Origin: Allobosea sp. CS1GBMeth4
GTDB taxonomy: Bacteria; Pseudomonadota; Alphaproteobacteria; Rhizobiales; Beijerinckiaceae
DNA: 64,000 nt
NCBI RefSeq assembly: GCF_900185715.1
Contig: NZ_FYAS01000003.1
Location: 62,001-126,000, forward strand
Direction: 5' to 3'
Notes under the pieces: model-generated
Told to the model about the DNA's origin: nothing
What the model saw: only the letters and a program-made list of their open reading frames with translations
The model's database searches: none
In this document: positions 24,530 to 32,424 of the stretch, one piece after another
Layout: every line of letters starts with the position of its first letter
Position numbering within the stretch: position 1 is the first letter of the stretch
Made by a program: the position numbers and the translations under genes

Positions 24530-25015
24530 ATGGCGACGCTGCGCATCCAACGCCTGCCGCATGCGCGGGACCTGAATCTGCCTGCCTACGAGACGGCCGG
24601 CGCCGCCGGCCTCGACCTGCGCGCCGCTCTGTCCGACGGCCCGCTGGTGCTGGAGCCGGGCGCCCGCCTGCTGGTGCCGACCGGATTGGTGCTGGAGCTG
24701 CCGCCGGGCAGCGAGGGGCAGGTCAGGCCGCGCTCCGGGCTGGCGCTACGCCATGGCGTCACCGTGCTGAACGCCCCCGGCACGATCGACGCCGACTATC
24801 GTGGCGAGCTCAAGGTGCTGCTGGTCAACCTCGGCGAGGCGCCGTTCATCATCGGTCATGGCGACCGCATCGCCCAGCTCGTCGTCGCCCCGGTGCTGCA
24901 GGCGACCGTCCAGGCGGCCGAGGAGCTGACTGGCACCCGGCGCGGCAGCGGAGGCTTCGGCTCGACCGGGGTCAGCGATGCGGCACCGCGCCGGGCCGCA
25001 GGGGGCAAGGCATGA
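24530..25015 (+). CDS. dut: Deoxyuridine 5'-triphosphate nucleotidohydrolase (dUTPase)
   Basis: A 161-residue trimeric dUTPase that hydrolyses dUTP to dUMP, keeping uracil out of DNA. The five family motifs are visible in order: [12 protein letters not shown] (about residues 23-34), [13 protein letters not shown] (about 64-76), [20 protein letters not shown] (about 81-100), [13 protein letters not shown], and the C-terminal [10 protein letters not shown] that closes over the active site. It is spaced four bases from coaBC. Its stop overlaps the start of the Rrf2 gene (ATGA), so the three are probably co-transcribed. Confidence 0.96.
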   Translation: MATLRIQRLPHARDLNLPAYETAGAAGLDLRAALSDGPLVLEPGARLLVPTGLVLELPPGSEGQVRPRSGLALRHGVTVLNAPGTIDADYRGELKVLLVNLGEAPFIIGHGDRIAQLVVAPVLQATVQAAEELTGTRRGSGGFGSTGVSDAAPRRAAGGKA

Positions 25016-25464
25016 TCCAGACCTCGCGCCGCAGCCTGCTCGCCGTCGCCGCCGTGGTCGACATCGCCCTGCATGCGCGCCCGGCGCCGGTCGCGGCCAA
25101 GGCGTTGGCGGCGCGGCACGAATTGCCGCCGCGCCATCTCGAAACCGTGCTGCAGGCCCTGGTCCGGGCCGGCATCCTCAAAGGCGTGCGCGGGCCGCGC
25201 GGCGGCTACGAGCTCGCCAAGGAACGCCGCCGCATCACCGCCGGTGAGATCGTGCGCGCCGCGATGCAGGCGAATGCCGACGAAACCCTGCCGCCGCTGC
25301 CGCGTTCCGCCCTGGTCGACGCCGTGATCGGGCCGACGATGCAGCGCGCCATGGACGCCTGGCTGGCCGCGCTCGACGCCGTCACCGTGGCCGATCTCTG
25401 CCGCGACGCCGAAGCGCGCGCCGCCACCGGCAAGACCGCGATCACCGCAGATTTCACGATATGA
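25012..25464 (+). CDS. Rrf2-family transcriptional regulator
   Basis: A 150-residue regulator with an Rrf2-type winged helix: [40 protein letters not shown] (recognition helix region), and the wing [20 protein letters not shown]. The Fe-S cysteines of IscR/NsrR are absent; only one Cys (DLCRDA) is present, so it is more like CymR-type members that sense metabolism through partners. It precedes cysK, and CymR-like proteins control cysteine synthesis, so it likely regulates cysK and perhaps itself. A dyad at 25454-25500 overlaps its stop codon and lies in front of cysK. Confidence 0.88.
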   Translation: MIQTSRRSLLAVAAVVDIALHARPAPVAAKALAARHELPPRHLETVLQALVRAGILKGVRGPRGGYELAKERRRITAGEIVRAAMQANADETLPPLPRSALVDAVIGPTMQRAMDAWLAALDAVTVADLCRDAEARAATGKTAITADFTI

Positions 25465-25500
25465 TATGTAGATTTCTCTATTACTCGACATATTTCGTGA
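25454..25500. promoter_or_regulatory. Candidate Rrf2 operator in front of cysK
   Basis: TCACGATATGATATGT (25454-25469) faces ACATATTTCGTGA (25488-25500), an imperfect inverted repeat with arms TCACGA...ATATGT. The region is clearly more AT-rich than its neighbours and lies 60-107 bases before cysK. It is a plausible site for the regulator encoded immediately upstream. Confidence 0.5.
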
Positions 25501-25560
25501 TTTGATGCTAGGCTGACAGCGAGGTTCACGCCACACGGATCAGAAGCAGGGAGGGCCGCC

Positions 25561-26541
25561 ATGGCCGATTCAGCGCAGAAGCCCGGTACCGCCCATGTCC
25601 CCGGCCGCGGCCGCGTCTACAATTCGATCACCGACACGATCGGCGACACGCCGCTGGTCCGCCTGAACCGGCTCCCGGCCGAGCGCGGCGTCAAGGCGAC
25701 GATCCTGGCCAAGCTCGAATTCTTCAACCCGATCTCGAGCGTCAAGGACCGCATCGGCGTCGCGATGATCGACGCGCTCGAAGCCTCCGGGGCGCTCAAG
25801 CCGGGCGGCACGCTGATCGAGCCGACCTCGGGCAATACCGGGATCGCGCTCGCCTTCGTCGCCGCCGCGCGCGGCTACCGGCTGATCCTGGTGATGCCCG
25901 AGACGATGTCGCTGGAGCGACGCAAGATGCTGGCCTTCCTCGGCGCCGAGCTCGTGCTGACGCCCGGCCCCGGCGGCATGCGCGGCGCGGTCGCCAGGGC
26001 CGAGGAGCTCAAGAACGAGATTCCGGGCGCGATCATCCCGCAACAGTTCGAGAACCCGGCCAATCCCGCGATCCACCGCAAGACCACAGCCGAGGAGATC
26101 TGGAACGACACCGACGGCGCGGTCGACATCGTGATCTCCGGCGTCGGCACCGGCGGCACCATCACCGGCGTCGGCCAGGTCCTGAAGGCGAAGAAGCCGT
26201 CCGTGACGATGATCGCGGTCGAGCCCGAGGATTCGCCGGTCCTGTCCGGCGGCCAGCCCGGCCCGCACAAGATCCAGGGGATCGGCGCCGGCTTCGTGCC
26301 GGGGATCCTCGACCGCGGCATCATCGACGAGGTCGTCACCGTCGGCAACCAGACCGCCTTCGAGACCTCGCGCGCACTCGCCAAGGCCGAGGGCATCCCG
26401 GCCGGCATTTCCTCGGGCGCGGCGATCGCCGCGGCGCTCGAGGTCGGTGCGCGGGCGGAGAACGCCGGGAAGACCATCGTGGCGATCATCCCCTCCTTCG
26501 CCGAGCGCTATATTTCGAGCGCGCTGTTCGAAGGGCTGTGA
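25561..26541 (+). CDS. cysK: Cysteine synthase A (O-acetylserine sulfhydrylase)
   Basis: A 326-residue PLP enzyme that makes cysteine from O-acetylserine and sulfide. The PLP lysine lies in [19 protein letters not shown] (about residues 58-76). The substrate loop is [12 protein letters not shown] (about 88-99), the phosphate-binding glycine loop [15 protein letters not shown] (about 197-211), and [10 protein letters not shown] near the end. About 18 residues precede the usual start, [20 protein letters not shown], making the N-terminus slightly extended. AGGGAGG lies before the ATG. Preceded by an Rrf2-type regulator and a dyad; followed by an overlapping GNAT gene. Confidence 0.95.
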   Translation: MADSAQKPGTAHVPGRGRVYNSITDTIGDTPLVRLNRLPAERGVKATILAKLEFFNPISSVKDRIGVAMIDALEASGALKPGGTLIEPTSGNTGIALAFVAAARGYRLILVMPETMSLERRKMLAFLGAELVLTPGPGGMRGAVARAEELKNEIPGAIIPQQFENPANPAIHRKTTAEEIWNDTDGAVDIVISGVGTGGTITGVGQVLKAKKPSVTMIAVEPEDSPVLSGGQPGPHKIQGIGAGFVPGILDRGIIDEVVTVGNQTAFETSRALAKAEGIPAGISSGAAIAAALEVGARAENAGKTIVAIIPSFAERYISSALFEGL

Positions 26542-26990
26542 TCCCGGCCTCCGTGCAGATCGTCCGGCTGAGCGAGGCTCTGCCGGGCGATCTGTCCGCG
26601 CTGCAGGAGGAAGCGGCGGCCGAGGGCTACCGTTTCGTCGAGGGCGTGCTGGAGGAATGGGATGCCGGCCGCTATGCGGGCACCGACGAGCGCAGCGCCC
26701 TCTTCGCAGCCTATCGGAACGGGGCCCTGGCGGCGGTCGGAGCGGTGACGCCCGACCCGTACGATCCGGCTCCCGACCTCCTGCGCATCCGCCATGTCTA
26801 TGTCCGGCCGGGCTGCCGGCGCGAGGGCGTCGGCCGTGTCCTCGCCGGCGCATTGATCCAGCAGGGCCTCGCGCTGGCCCCGCGGCTGTCGCTCAACGCC
26901 GCCGATGCCGGCGCCGCCGCATTCTGGGAAGCGATGGGTTTCCGCCCGGACAGCGGCGGCACACGCCGCAGTCATCTCCTGGCCCGCTAA
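26538..26990 (+). CDS. GNAT-family N-acetyltransferase
   Basis: A 150-residue acetyltransferase starting with GTG (26538-26540) that overlaps the cysK stop as GTGA. The acetyl-CoA site is formed by [20 protein letters not shown] (about residues 81-100), with the Q/RxxGxG/A motif as RREGVG, and the C-terminal [12 protein letters not shown] matches the GNAT beta6-beta7 region. Target unknown. Overlap with cysK suggests co-translation and possibly a role near amino-acid metabolism, but this is only context. Confidence 0.85.
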   Translation: MIPASVQIVRLSEALPGDLSALQEEAAAEGYRFVEGVLEEWDAGRYAGTDERSALFAAYRNGALAAVGAVTPDPYDPAPDLLRIRHVYVRPGCRREGVGRVLAGALIQQGLALAPRLSLNAADAGAAAFWEAMGFRPDSGGTRRSHLLAR

Positions 26991-27021
26991 AGCAGTTTTC
27001 GATCAGGTAGCAGCGCGCGAA

Positions 27022-27106
27022 CCCTCGCTGCGAGGGAGCGCAGCGACGAAGCAATCCAGCGGCAGCAGGCCTCCTTCCGGATTGCTTCGCTGCGCTCGCA
27101 ATGGCG
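27022..27106. repeat. Intergenic palindromic element, TTGCGAGC...GAAGCAATCC type
   Basis: Left arm CGCAGCGACGAAGCAATCCAG and right arm CCGGATTGCTTCGCTGCG form an inverted repeat in the gap between the convergent GNAT and VOC genes. The same arms occur at 51461-51554 and, worn, at 17326-17402. Confidence 0.75.
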
Positions 27107-27138
27107 ATTCGGTCCGATCGACAGGCGCTCCAGGGCGC

Positions 27139-27996
27139 TCAGCGCCGGAGCGTGATGCGGTTGCCCCAGGGATCGGCGGCGGAGGCGGCGTCGCCGCCGG
27201 CGGCCGCCATGCGCCGGCTGAGGGCGGCATAGGCCTCCTCGTCGCGCGCGACCAGCTCGAAACTCGACAGGCCGGCCTCGCCCTCCCGGCGCGGCCCGGC
27301 GCCGCGGCTGTGCCAGACATTGGCGGCGATGTGGTGATGGTAGCCGCCGGACGCCAGGAAGCTCGCGCCCGGATAATGCACCATCACGTCGAAGCCGAGC
27401 GCGTCGCGGTAGAACTTTTCCGCCAGCGCCACATCGCCGACGCGCAGATGGATGTGGCCCATCACCGTGCCCTCCGGCATGCCCGCATAGGGCCGGCCGT
27501 CGCCCTCGCGCAGCAGGGCGTCGAGATCGAGCCGTTCGGTCGCCATGGCGATGCCGCCGCCGTCGCGGCGCGGCCATTCGGCGCGGCGACGATCGCGATA
27601 GATCTCGATGCCGTTGCCTTCGGGGTCGGAGAGATAGAGCGCCTCGCTGACGAGATGGTCCGAGGCGCCTTCCAGCGGCACCGATGTCTCGGCCGCGTGG
27701 CGCAGCCAGTTGCCGAGCTCGCGACGCGAGGGCAGCAGGATCGCCATGTGGAACAATCCGGCGGCGGAGGACGGGTGCTGCGCCCCGGCTTCGAGCGTCA
27801 CCAGCGCCTCGCCTCCGGCGCCGAGCACGGCCCGGCGGGCGTCTTGGCCGATCACCGAGAGCCCGATCGCATCGCGATAGAAGGCCGTCAGTCCGGCGAG
27901 GTCGCGCACGCGCAGCGAGACCGCGCCGATATGAACGGGCGCATCGAGCGCCTCGTTGCGGCTCTGACGAGCGAGGGTCTCCGCGGTTTCCGACAT
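27139..27996 (-). CDS. Two-domain VOC-family (CatE-like, ring-cleavage dioxygenase-related) protein
   Basis: A 285-residue protein built of two vicinal-oxygen-chelate modules. Module one (about residues 18-135) has VHIGAVSLRVRDLAGLTAFY, FHMAILLPSRREL and SDPEGNGIEIYRD, giving a His/His/Glu metal set. Module two (about 160-285) has GHIHLRVGDVALAEKFYRDA, a YHHHIAANVWHSRG stretch and DPWGNRITLRR. In module two a His replaces the usual Glu position less clearly. This is the layout of CatE/YfiE-like extradiol dioxygenases, though the substrate is unknown and it could be a glyoxalase-like enzyme. The start chosen is MSETAETLARQSRNEALDAP at 27994-27996. Confidence 0.82.
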   Translation of the reverse strand: MSETAETLARQSRNEALDAPVHIGAVSLRVRDLAGLTAFYRDAIGLSVIGQDARRAVLGAGGEALVTLEAGAQHPSSAAGLFHMAILLPSRRELGNWLRHAAETSVPLEGASDHLVSEALYLSDPEGNGIEIYRDRRRAEWPRRDGGGIAMATERLDLDALLREGDGRPYAGMPEGTVMGHIHLRVGDVALAEKFYRDALGFDVMVHYPGASFLASGGYHHHIAANVWHSRGAGPRREGEAGLSSFELVARDEEAYAALSRRMAAAGGDAASAADPWGNRITLRR

Positions 27997-28158
27997 GATC
28001 TGCTCCGGATCTGCGGCCGCACGGCCGCTCCCCGCTAGATGGCGCTTCCGCCGGCGCTTGTCTTCCCCAAGCGGGACAAGACCGGGATTGCACCGACGCA
28101 ATCGCACGACGCATGGCTGGCCCGGCCATGCCGCCCCCCCGGATTCCGGGGGCACTGC

Positions 28159-28440
28159 TCAGGTGGTACGGCCGACTTCGCGCGCGACTTCCGAGAACGC
28201 GCGCATCCCGCCTTCCGGGCGGGTCGCGATCGACAGGAAGCGGGCGGCGAAGGCCAGCGAGTCGCGCTGGCTCGGGCTGAGCTGCCCGCAGCGCTGCCGG
28301 TCCGCCAGCCCGGCCTGCTCCGCCTCCGCCAGGGCGGCCTCGAGCTGCGCCTCGCTCAGCGCGCCCGACGCCACCAGCGAGCGCAGCACGGCCGTGAAGG
28401 CCAGCAGCACCCCTTCGAGCTGTAGATTGGCGACGTTCAT
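28159..28440 (-). CDS. Small protein of unknown function, 93 residues
   Basis: A 93-residue, mostly helical, Ala/Leu/Glu-rich protein (starts MNVANLQLEGVLLAFTAVLR) with no signal peptide or membrane span and one Cys. A good ribosome site, GGAGG, stands 6-8 bases before the ATG, and codon use fits its neighbours, so I take it as a real gene. The first 25 residues form an amphipathic helix (LEGVLLAFTAVLRSLVASGAL). I do not recognise the family. It lies between the VOC gene and the glycan locus on the same strand, separated from the latter by a strong hairpin. Confidence 0.6.
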   Translation of the reverse strand: MNVANLQLEGVLLAFTAVLRSLVASGALSEAQLEAALAEAEQAGLADRQRCGQLSPSQRDSLAFAARFLSIATRPEGGMRAFSEVAREVGRTT

Positions 28441-28492
28441 CTCGTCCTCCACCAGCCAGCGCCGGGCCTGTCCGGCGCCGCCATCGTTGCAC

Positions 28493-28524
28493 GCTTCGGC
28501 CGGTCTTGTGACCGGCCCCGAAGC
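28493..28524 (-). terminator. Strong hairpin downstream of the GSCFA gene
   Basis: GCTTCGGCCGGTC and GACCGGCCCCGAAGC pair with a two-base bulge around the loop TTGT. It stands 77 bases after the GSCFA stop on the minus strand and before the small unknown gene, so it probably marks the 3' end of the glycan locus transcript. No T-run is evident. Confidence 0.5.
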
Positions 28525-28600
28525 AACCCGCCCGGCGGAAAATTGTTCGATGGCGGAGGCCGGCCCGGCGCGGCCGGAACCGCGCGGCGCCCGCAAGGAC

Positions 28601-29635
28601 TCAAGCCGCCTGCGACTGCTCGGCGGCCGGCAGATAGGCGTTCTGGAAGGTCGTCATCACATGCGCGACCATGTTGCGGGCAACATGGAGCTGGTCGTCC
28701 TCGAAGGCGATCGCCCGCGGCGAGTTGAGTACGATCTCGTAGCTCGGGAAGTAGTCGACGAAGTCGAAGCGGCGGAAGAGCTCTTCCGCGACGGCGCGCA
28801 GCACCGATTTCGAGGCGCTGTTGGCGACGATCACGTCGGCGTCCTTGAAGGTCGCGCCGAACGGCACCGGCGAGACGGTGACGACGAAGCGCATCTCCGG
28901 ATGGCAGTGCTCGCGGATCAGCCCGATCATGTCGAGCATGTCGGCCAGGGTGGCGTCGTAGCCGTAATCGACGAAACGGAAACGCTCCGGCATGCGCTGC
29001 AGCCAGTTCGGCCCCGGATGGGCGTTCATGGCGATGCCGGTCTGCGCGTCGAGCCAGGTCTCGGTCAGGCCGAGCGTGAAGAAGCACAGGCGCGCCTGCC
29101 TGATCGTCGCCGTCGCCTGGGCGAGGCGCTTGCGGTTGGCGAAGGCGCTGTCGCGGTCGAGCAGCTTCAGGCCGCTGGCATGCGGGTCGAACCATTGCCC
29201 GGGGGCGAGCTCGATCAGGCCGTCATCGGGGTAGCTTTCGCCGCGCAGGACGCGCTTCAGCTCATGCGCCATCGAGCGCACGGAGTATTTGTTGAGCGCG
29301 CCGCGGGAGAGTTCGCCGCGATTGGCGCCGCCACCCCGGCCGGTCTCCTCGTTCCAGGTCTCGAAATGCTCGGCCGGCACGCCATGGCCGTCGAGCAGCA
29401 GCGACAGGCCGCGCGCCATCAGGATGTTCTCGACCTCGCGCGCGAAGCACGACCCCATGGTGAAGATCGGCCAGGACGGATCGATCTGGAATTTCGGCTT
29501 GTGCTCGACCGAGAGATAGCCGCCGGTGGTCAGCCGCTCCCGGGCCATCTTCTCGGGCTTGCCCGAGATCCAGCCGCGCACCGGATTGGCGCGCATGATG
29601 GCGAGGGCGGTGCCGGCATCGTATTCGATCTTCAT
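28601..29635 (-). CDS. GSCFA-domain protein (SGNH-hydrolase-like)
   Basis: A 344-residue protein with the defining motif TMGSCFAREVENILMARG (about residues 57-74), where the Ser of GSCFA sits at the nucleophile position of SGNH/GDSL esterases. Later conserved stretches are FFTLGLTETWLDAQTG (about 181-196), VVTVSPVPFGATFKDADVIV (about 249-268) and VDYFPSYEIV. There is no signal peptide, so it is cytoplasmic. GSCFA proteins often sit with polysaccharide genes and may add or remove acyl groups; the reaction is not established. Here it closes a locus with two pyruvyl transferases, so glycan decoration is the likely theme. The start follows AGGAGACG. Confidence 0.85.
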   Translation of the reverse strand: MKIEYDAGTALAIMRANPVRGWISGKPEKMARERLTTGGYLSVEHKPKFQIDPSWPIFTMGSCFAREVENILMARGLSLLLDGHGVPAEHFETWNEETGRGGGANRGELSRGALNKYSVRSMAHELKRVLRGESYPDDGLIELAPGQWFDPHASGLKLLDRDSAFANRKRLAQATATIRQARLCFFTLGLTETWLDAQTGIAMNAHPGPNWLQRMPERFRFVDYGYDATLADMLDMIGLIREHCHPEMRFVVTVSPVPFGATFKDADVIVANSASKSVLRAVAEELFRRFDFVDYFPSYEIVLNSPRAIAFEDDQLHVARNMVAHVMTTFQNAYLPAAEQSQAA

Positions 29636-29782
29636 GACCGTCTCCTGGGTTCGGTGAAACCATTCGGGCTCGGTACGTCGCGGACTTCGCAAGTCAGGGC
29701 CCGCGGCGCTCGCCGGGGCCCGGAGAGCTCCGGGGCGCTTCCCTGCAGCCGGCGCGATCTCCGTCGCGCCGATCCTTGCCTC

Positions 29783-31243
29783 TCACATGCGGTGGGGGAT
29801 GCCGTTGCGGTCGAGGAAACCGCGCATGCGGTCATAGGAGCCGGCATAGCTCCTCGCGAGCGCGTTCAGCGCCGCCTCCTGGTAGACGGCGCGCCAGCCG
29901 CCTTCGGCCAGCGCCGCCTCCGGCACGACGGGGATCTTCAGCGTCTCGGCGAGTTCCTGGCTGCGGGTGTCGTAGGCGACGAGCACGCCCGGGACGCCAT
30001 GCGCGACGGCCGGCAAGACGCCATGGACGCGGTAGCCGACGGCGAGATCGAGCGAGCGGGCGAATTCGTCGTAGCGCTCGACGTCGAAGAAGGAGAACAG
30101 CTGGTTCTCGTAGATGCGCCGCATCGGCGAGTCGTCCGGGCCGTCCCACCACCCGGTCCTGACGAATTCGGCGACCGCCTTCTCCTTCGCCGCGGCGTCG
30201 CGCAGGAAGAAGGCCTTCTCCTCCTGCTCGCCATGCGAGGACATCACCATCTCGCTCTGGGCGTCGACCTTGAGCAGGGCGGCCTTCTGGTTGCGCAGAT
30301 AGGCTTCGGGATCGGCGGTGTAGCTCTTGTCGGCCTCACGGCGCAGGCTGAAGGCGACCTTGCGGATCTCGCGCTGATCGGGGACCCGGATCCTGAGGTC
30401 GCGATTGCGCGTGCGGAAGATCGAGGGGCAGCCGACGACCTCGACATTGCGGATGCCGTTCTGGCGCAGGGTCTCGGCGCTGAAGGCGCCGCGCACGCCG
30501 ATCGAGGCGCAGCGCTCGGCGACGATCGACCAGAAGCGCCTGGAGGGTTCGGGCAGCTCGATCCTGCGGTTCTGGCTGGCCTGCGCGCCGACGCCGATGG
30601 CGTAGACCGGCAGCTTGACCTTCTCCAGCACCTCGACGGCGCGGAACCATTCCATGTTCTCGTGGATGAAGTTCGAGCCGCGCACGAAGACGAAGTCGAA
30701 CTCGCTGGCATAGCGCTCGATGTCGGCTTCCGTCGGGGACATGATCTTCATCGGCTCGAGATGCGCATAGCGCAGGAGCTTCAGCGTCGAATCGTAGACG
30801 ATCATGTCGCCGATGTTGAAATAGTCGCTGAGCAGCTTCTCCATCGGCGCGCGATACCAGCGCACCTTGTCGTGCTCATGGACCTCGCCGGCGGGATAGA
30901 TCACCAGCGCGCGCAGCTTGGTCTCGGTCGCGATCGGACGCAGGTTCGAGCCCGGGGCGAGCGTGCCTGTGGCTGCATCGGCGACCGCGACCGAGTGGGG
31001 ACGCCCGGCGGGCAGGCGCGGCAGCGGGATCGTCAGTTCGGCGAGATCGGCCTCGCCGGTGACGATCGCGCCGGGATGGATGGTGGCGTAATCCTGCCCG
31101 TCCAGCATCAGCCTGAGCGCCGGCCAGCTCCGATCGGGCCGGCGCCCGACGGCGACGACGACCTCGCCGGTGGTGGCGCGCAGGATCCTGGTGGCGTTGT
31201 CGGCCGAGACCACCTGGCCGAGATCGAGCACGGGCGCGTTCAT
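29783..31243 (-). CDS. Polysaccharide pyruvyl transferase family protein, copy 1, with N-terminal extension
   Basis: A 486-residue protein. The C-terminal part (about residues 110-486) is a CsaB/WcaK-type polysaccharide pyruvyl transferase domain, with YFNIGDMIVYDSTLKLL (about 140-156), FVFVRGSNFIHENMEWF, YAIGVGAQASQN, IGVRGAFSAETLRQNGI, and the catalytic-region RVHGVLPAVAHGVPGVLVAYD near residue 410. The enzyme family transfers pyruvate from PEP to glycan hydroxyls. The first 105 residues form an extra beta-rich module (LRLMLDGQDYATIHPGAIVT) absent from copy 2 at 32421. No export signal. It starts four bases inside the upstream propeller gene (ATGA). The two copies share motif order throughout, so they are paralogues. 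Confidence 0.88.
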   Translation of the reverse strand: MNAPVLDLGQVVSADNATRILRATTGEVVVAVGRRPDRSWPALRLMLDGQDYATIHPGAIVTGEADLAELTIPLPRLPAGRPHSVAVADAATGTLAPGSNLRPIATETKLRALVIYPAGEVHEHDKVRWYRAPMEKLLSDYFNIGDMIVYDSTLKLLRYAHLEPMKIMSPTEADIERYASEFDFVFVRGSNFIHENMEWFRAVEVLEKVKLPVYAIGVGAQASQNRRIELPEPSRRFWSIVAERCASIGVRGAFSAETLRQNGIRNVEVVGCPSIFRTRNRDLRIRVPDQREIRKVAFSLRREADKSYTADPEAYLRNQKAALLKVDAQSEMVMSSHGEQEEKAFFLRDAAAKEKAVAEFVRTGWWDGPDDSPMRRIYENQLFSFFDVERYDEFARSLDLAVGYRVHGVLPAVAHGVPGVLVAYDTRSQELAETLKIPVVPEAALAEGGWRAVYQEAALNALARSYAGSYDRMRGFLDRNGIPHRM

Positions 31244-32424
31244 GACCCCTCCTTGACGAACTGCACCTTGAGACGGACCAGGTCACGATCGGGGCCGAGC
31301 TTGCAGTCGGCGACCTTCATCCTGGTCATGAAGAGATAGGCCTCGTCGCCGGTCGTCTCGAAATTGCGCGAGCGCGAGGCGGGATCGGCGAGCGCGCCAT
31401 AGCCGTAGCGCAGCCGGTCGCTGCAGTTCCTGCTCCACATGGTCGGATGCACCATCAGCGTCTGCAGCGGCGACCAGCGGACGAGGTCGTCGGACCAGCT
31501 ATAGGCGACGCGGCCGCCGGCGATGTTCTGGCCGGGGTCTGGCCCGAGATGGAAGAGGGCGAGCCATTTCCCGCTCGGCTCGTGCCGGGTCAGCGAACCG
31601 ACTGTGGTCGGCAGCGGCTTCAGCGTCTGGCAGGGCCGCGCCTGGCTGAGATCGTCGCGATAGGGATCGACCGCGCGGATGGTGAAATCCTGGCCGTCGA
31701 AGGCGCGCCAGGAGGTCGGATCCTTGATGTTGGTCGACCGGAACAGGCAGACACCGTTCTTCTGCCCCTCGCCGCCGGTCGTCATGATCAGCGCGTACCA
31801 GGCGCCGTCCTTCTGGACGATGTTGGAGGGATTGAAGAAGCCGCGATGCCGGCCCTGGCCGACCTCCTGGGGAAAGCCGGGCGCCGCTACCAGCGCGCGC
31901 GGCTCGTCGGTCCTGAAGCTCAGGCCGCCATCGCTCGACCGGGCCGCGGTGACGACGTTGTACCAGCAGCTCATCGCATCCTTGAAGCGGCAGGCGCCGG
32001 GATGCTTGTCGGCATGGTATTCGGCGTGCACCAGCGCCTCGACATTGCGGCCATCGCCGGTCCAGGTCGCGGCGATCCAGCTCTTGTCGCTGAACTGGCT
32101 CGGATCGGCGCTGTTCCTCGCCTCGAAGGAGACCGCGCAGCTCTTGCGGATCGTGGCGAGGCTGCCGCCGATCAACGGCCGGCTGCGGTAATGGCTGGCG
32201 AAGGCGACGACCTCGCCCTTGCTGTCGCGGAAGGCGCGCAGCGGCGCGTCCGGCAGGTCCCATTCCTCGCAGCGCTCGCGCGCCCAGGAGACGACCGTCT
32301 CCTCCTTCGCGTCGGGCGCGATCTCCAGCCGATAGTTCGGCGCCCGGGTTTGCGCAGCCGCGGGCGCCGCCAGCAGCAGAGCGACGGGCAGCAGCCAGGC
32401 CCGGGCGAGGCGGGCGCTCCTCAT
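31240..32424 (-). CDS. Secreted protein with a predicted five-bladed-propeller (GH43/sialidase-like) fold
   Basis: A 394-residue protein with a clear Sec signal peptide (residues 1-24, ending APAAAQ). The mature part has repeated strand pairs such as ARSSDGGLSFRT (about 174-185), IVQKDGAWYALIMTTGG, CLFRSTNIKDPTSW and AYSWSDDLVRWSPLQTLM, the D-G/W-type blades seen in GH32/43-like and sialidase-like propellers. Seven or more cysteines suggest disulfides, fitting the periplasm or outside. A specific catalytic triad cannot be assigned by eye. Location between two pyruvyl transferase genes, with four-base overlaps to both neighbours, suggests it acts on or binds the glycan made here. Confidence 0.7.
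   Translation of the reverse strand: MRSARLARAWLLPVALLLAAPAAAQTRAPNYRLEIAPDAKEETVVSWARERCEEWDLPDAPLRAFRDSKGEVVAFASHYRSRPLIGGSLATIRKSCAVSFEARNSADPSQFSDKSWIAATWTGDGRNVEALVHAEYHADKHPGACRFKDAMSCWYNVVTAARSSDGGLSFRTDEPRALVAAPGFPQEVGQGRHRGFFNPSNIVQKDGAWYALIMTTGGEGQKNGVCLFRSTNIKDPTSWRAFDGQDFTIRAVDPYRDDLSQARPCQTLKPLPTTVGSLTRHEPSGKWLALFHLGPDPGQNIAGGRVAYSWSDDLVRWSPLQTLMVHPTMWSRNCSDRLRYGYGALADPASRSRNFETTGDEAYLFMTRMKVADCKLGPDRDLVRLKVQFVKEGS

Noticed and set aside
27995-31339. An 1114-codon plus-strand open frame across the VOC, GSCFA and pyruvyl transferase genes
   Set aside because: Lies antisense to at least four real genes; its composition (Arg/Ala/Asp/Gly-rich) has no recognisable domain.
31240-32424. 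Call of a specific glycosidase family for the propeller protein
   Set aside because: Only the blade pattern is visible; a catalytic acid pair could not be identified by eye, so no enzyme name is given.
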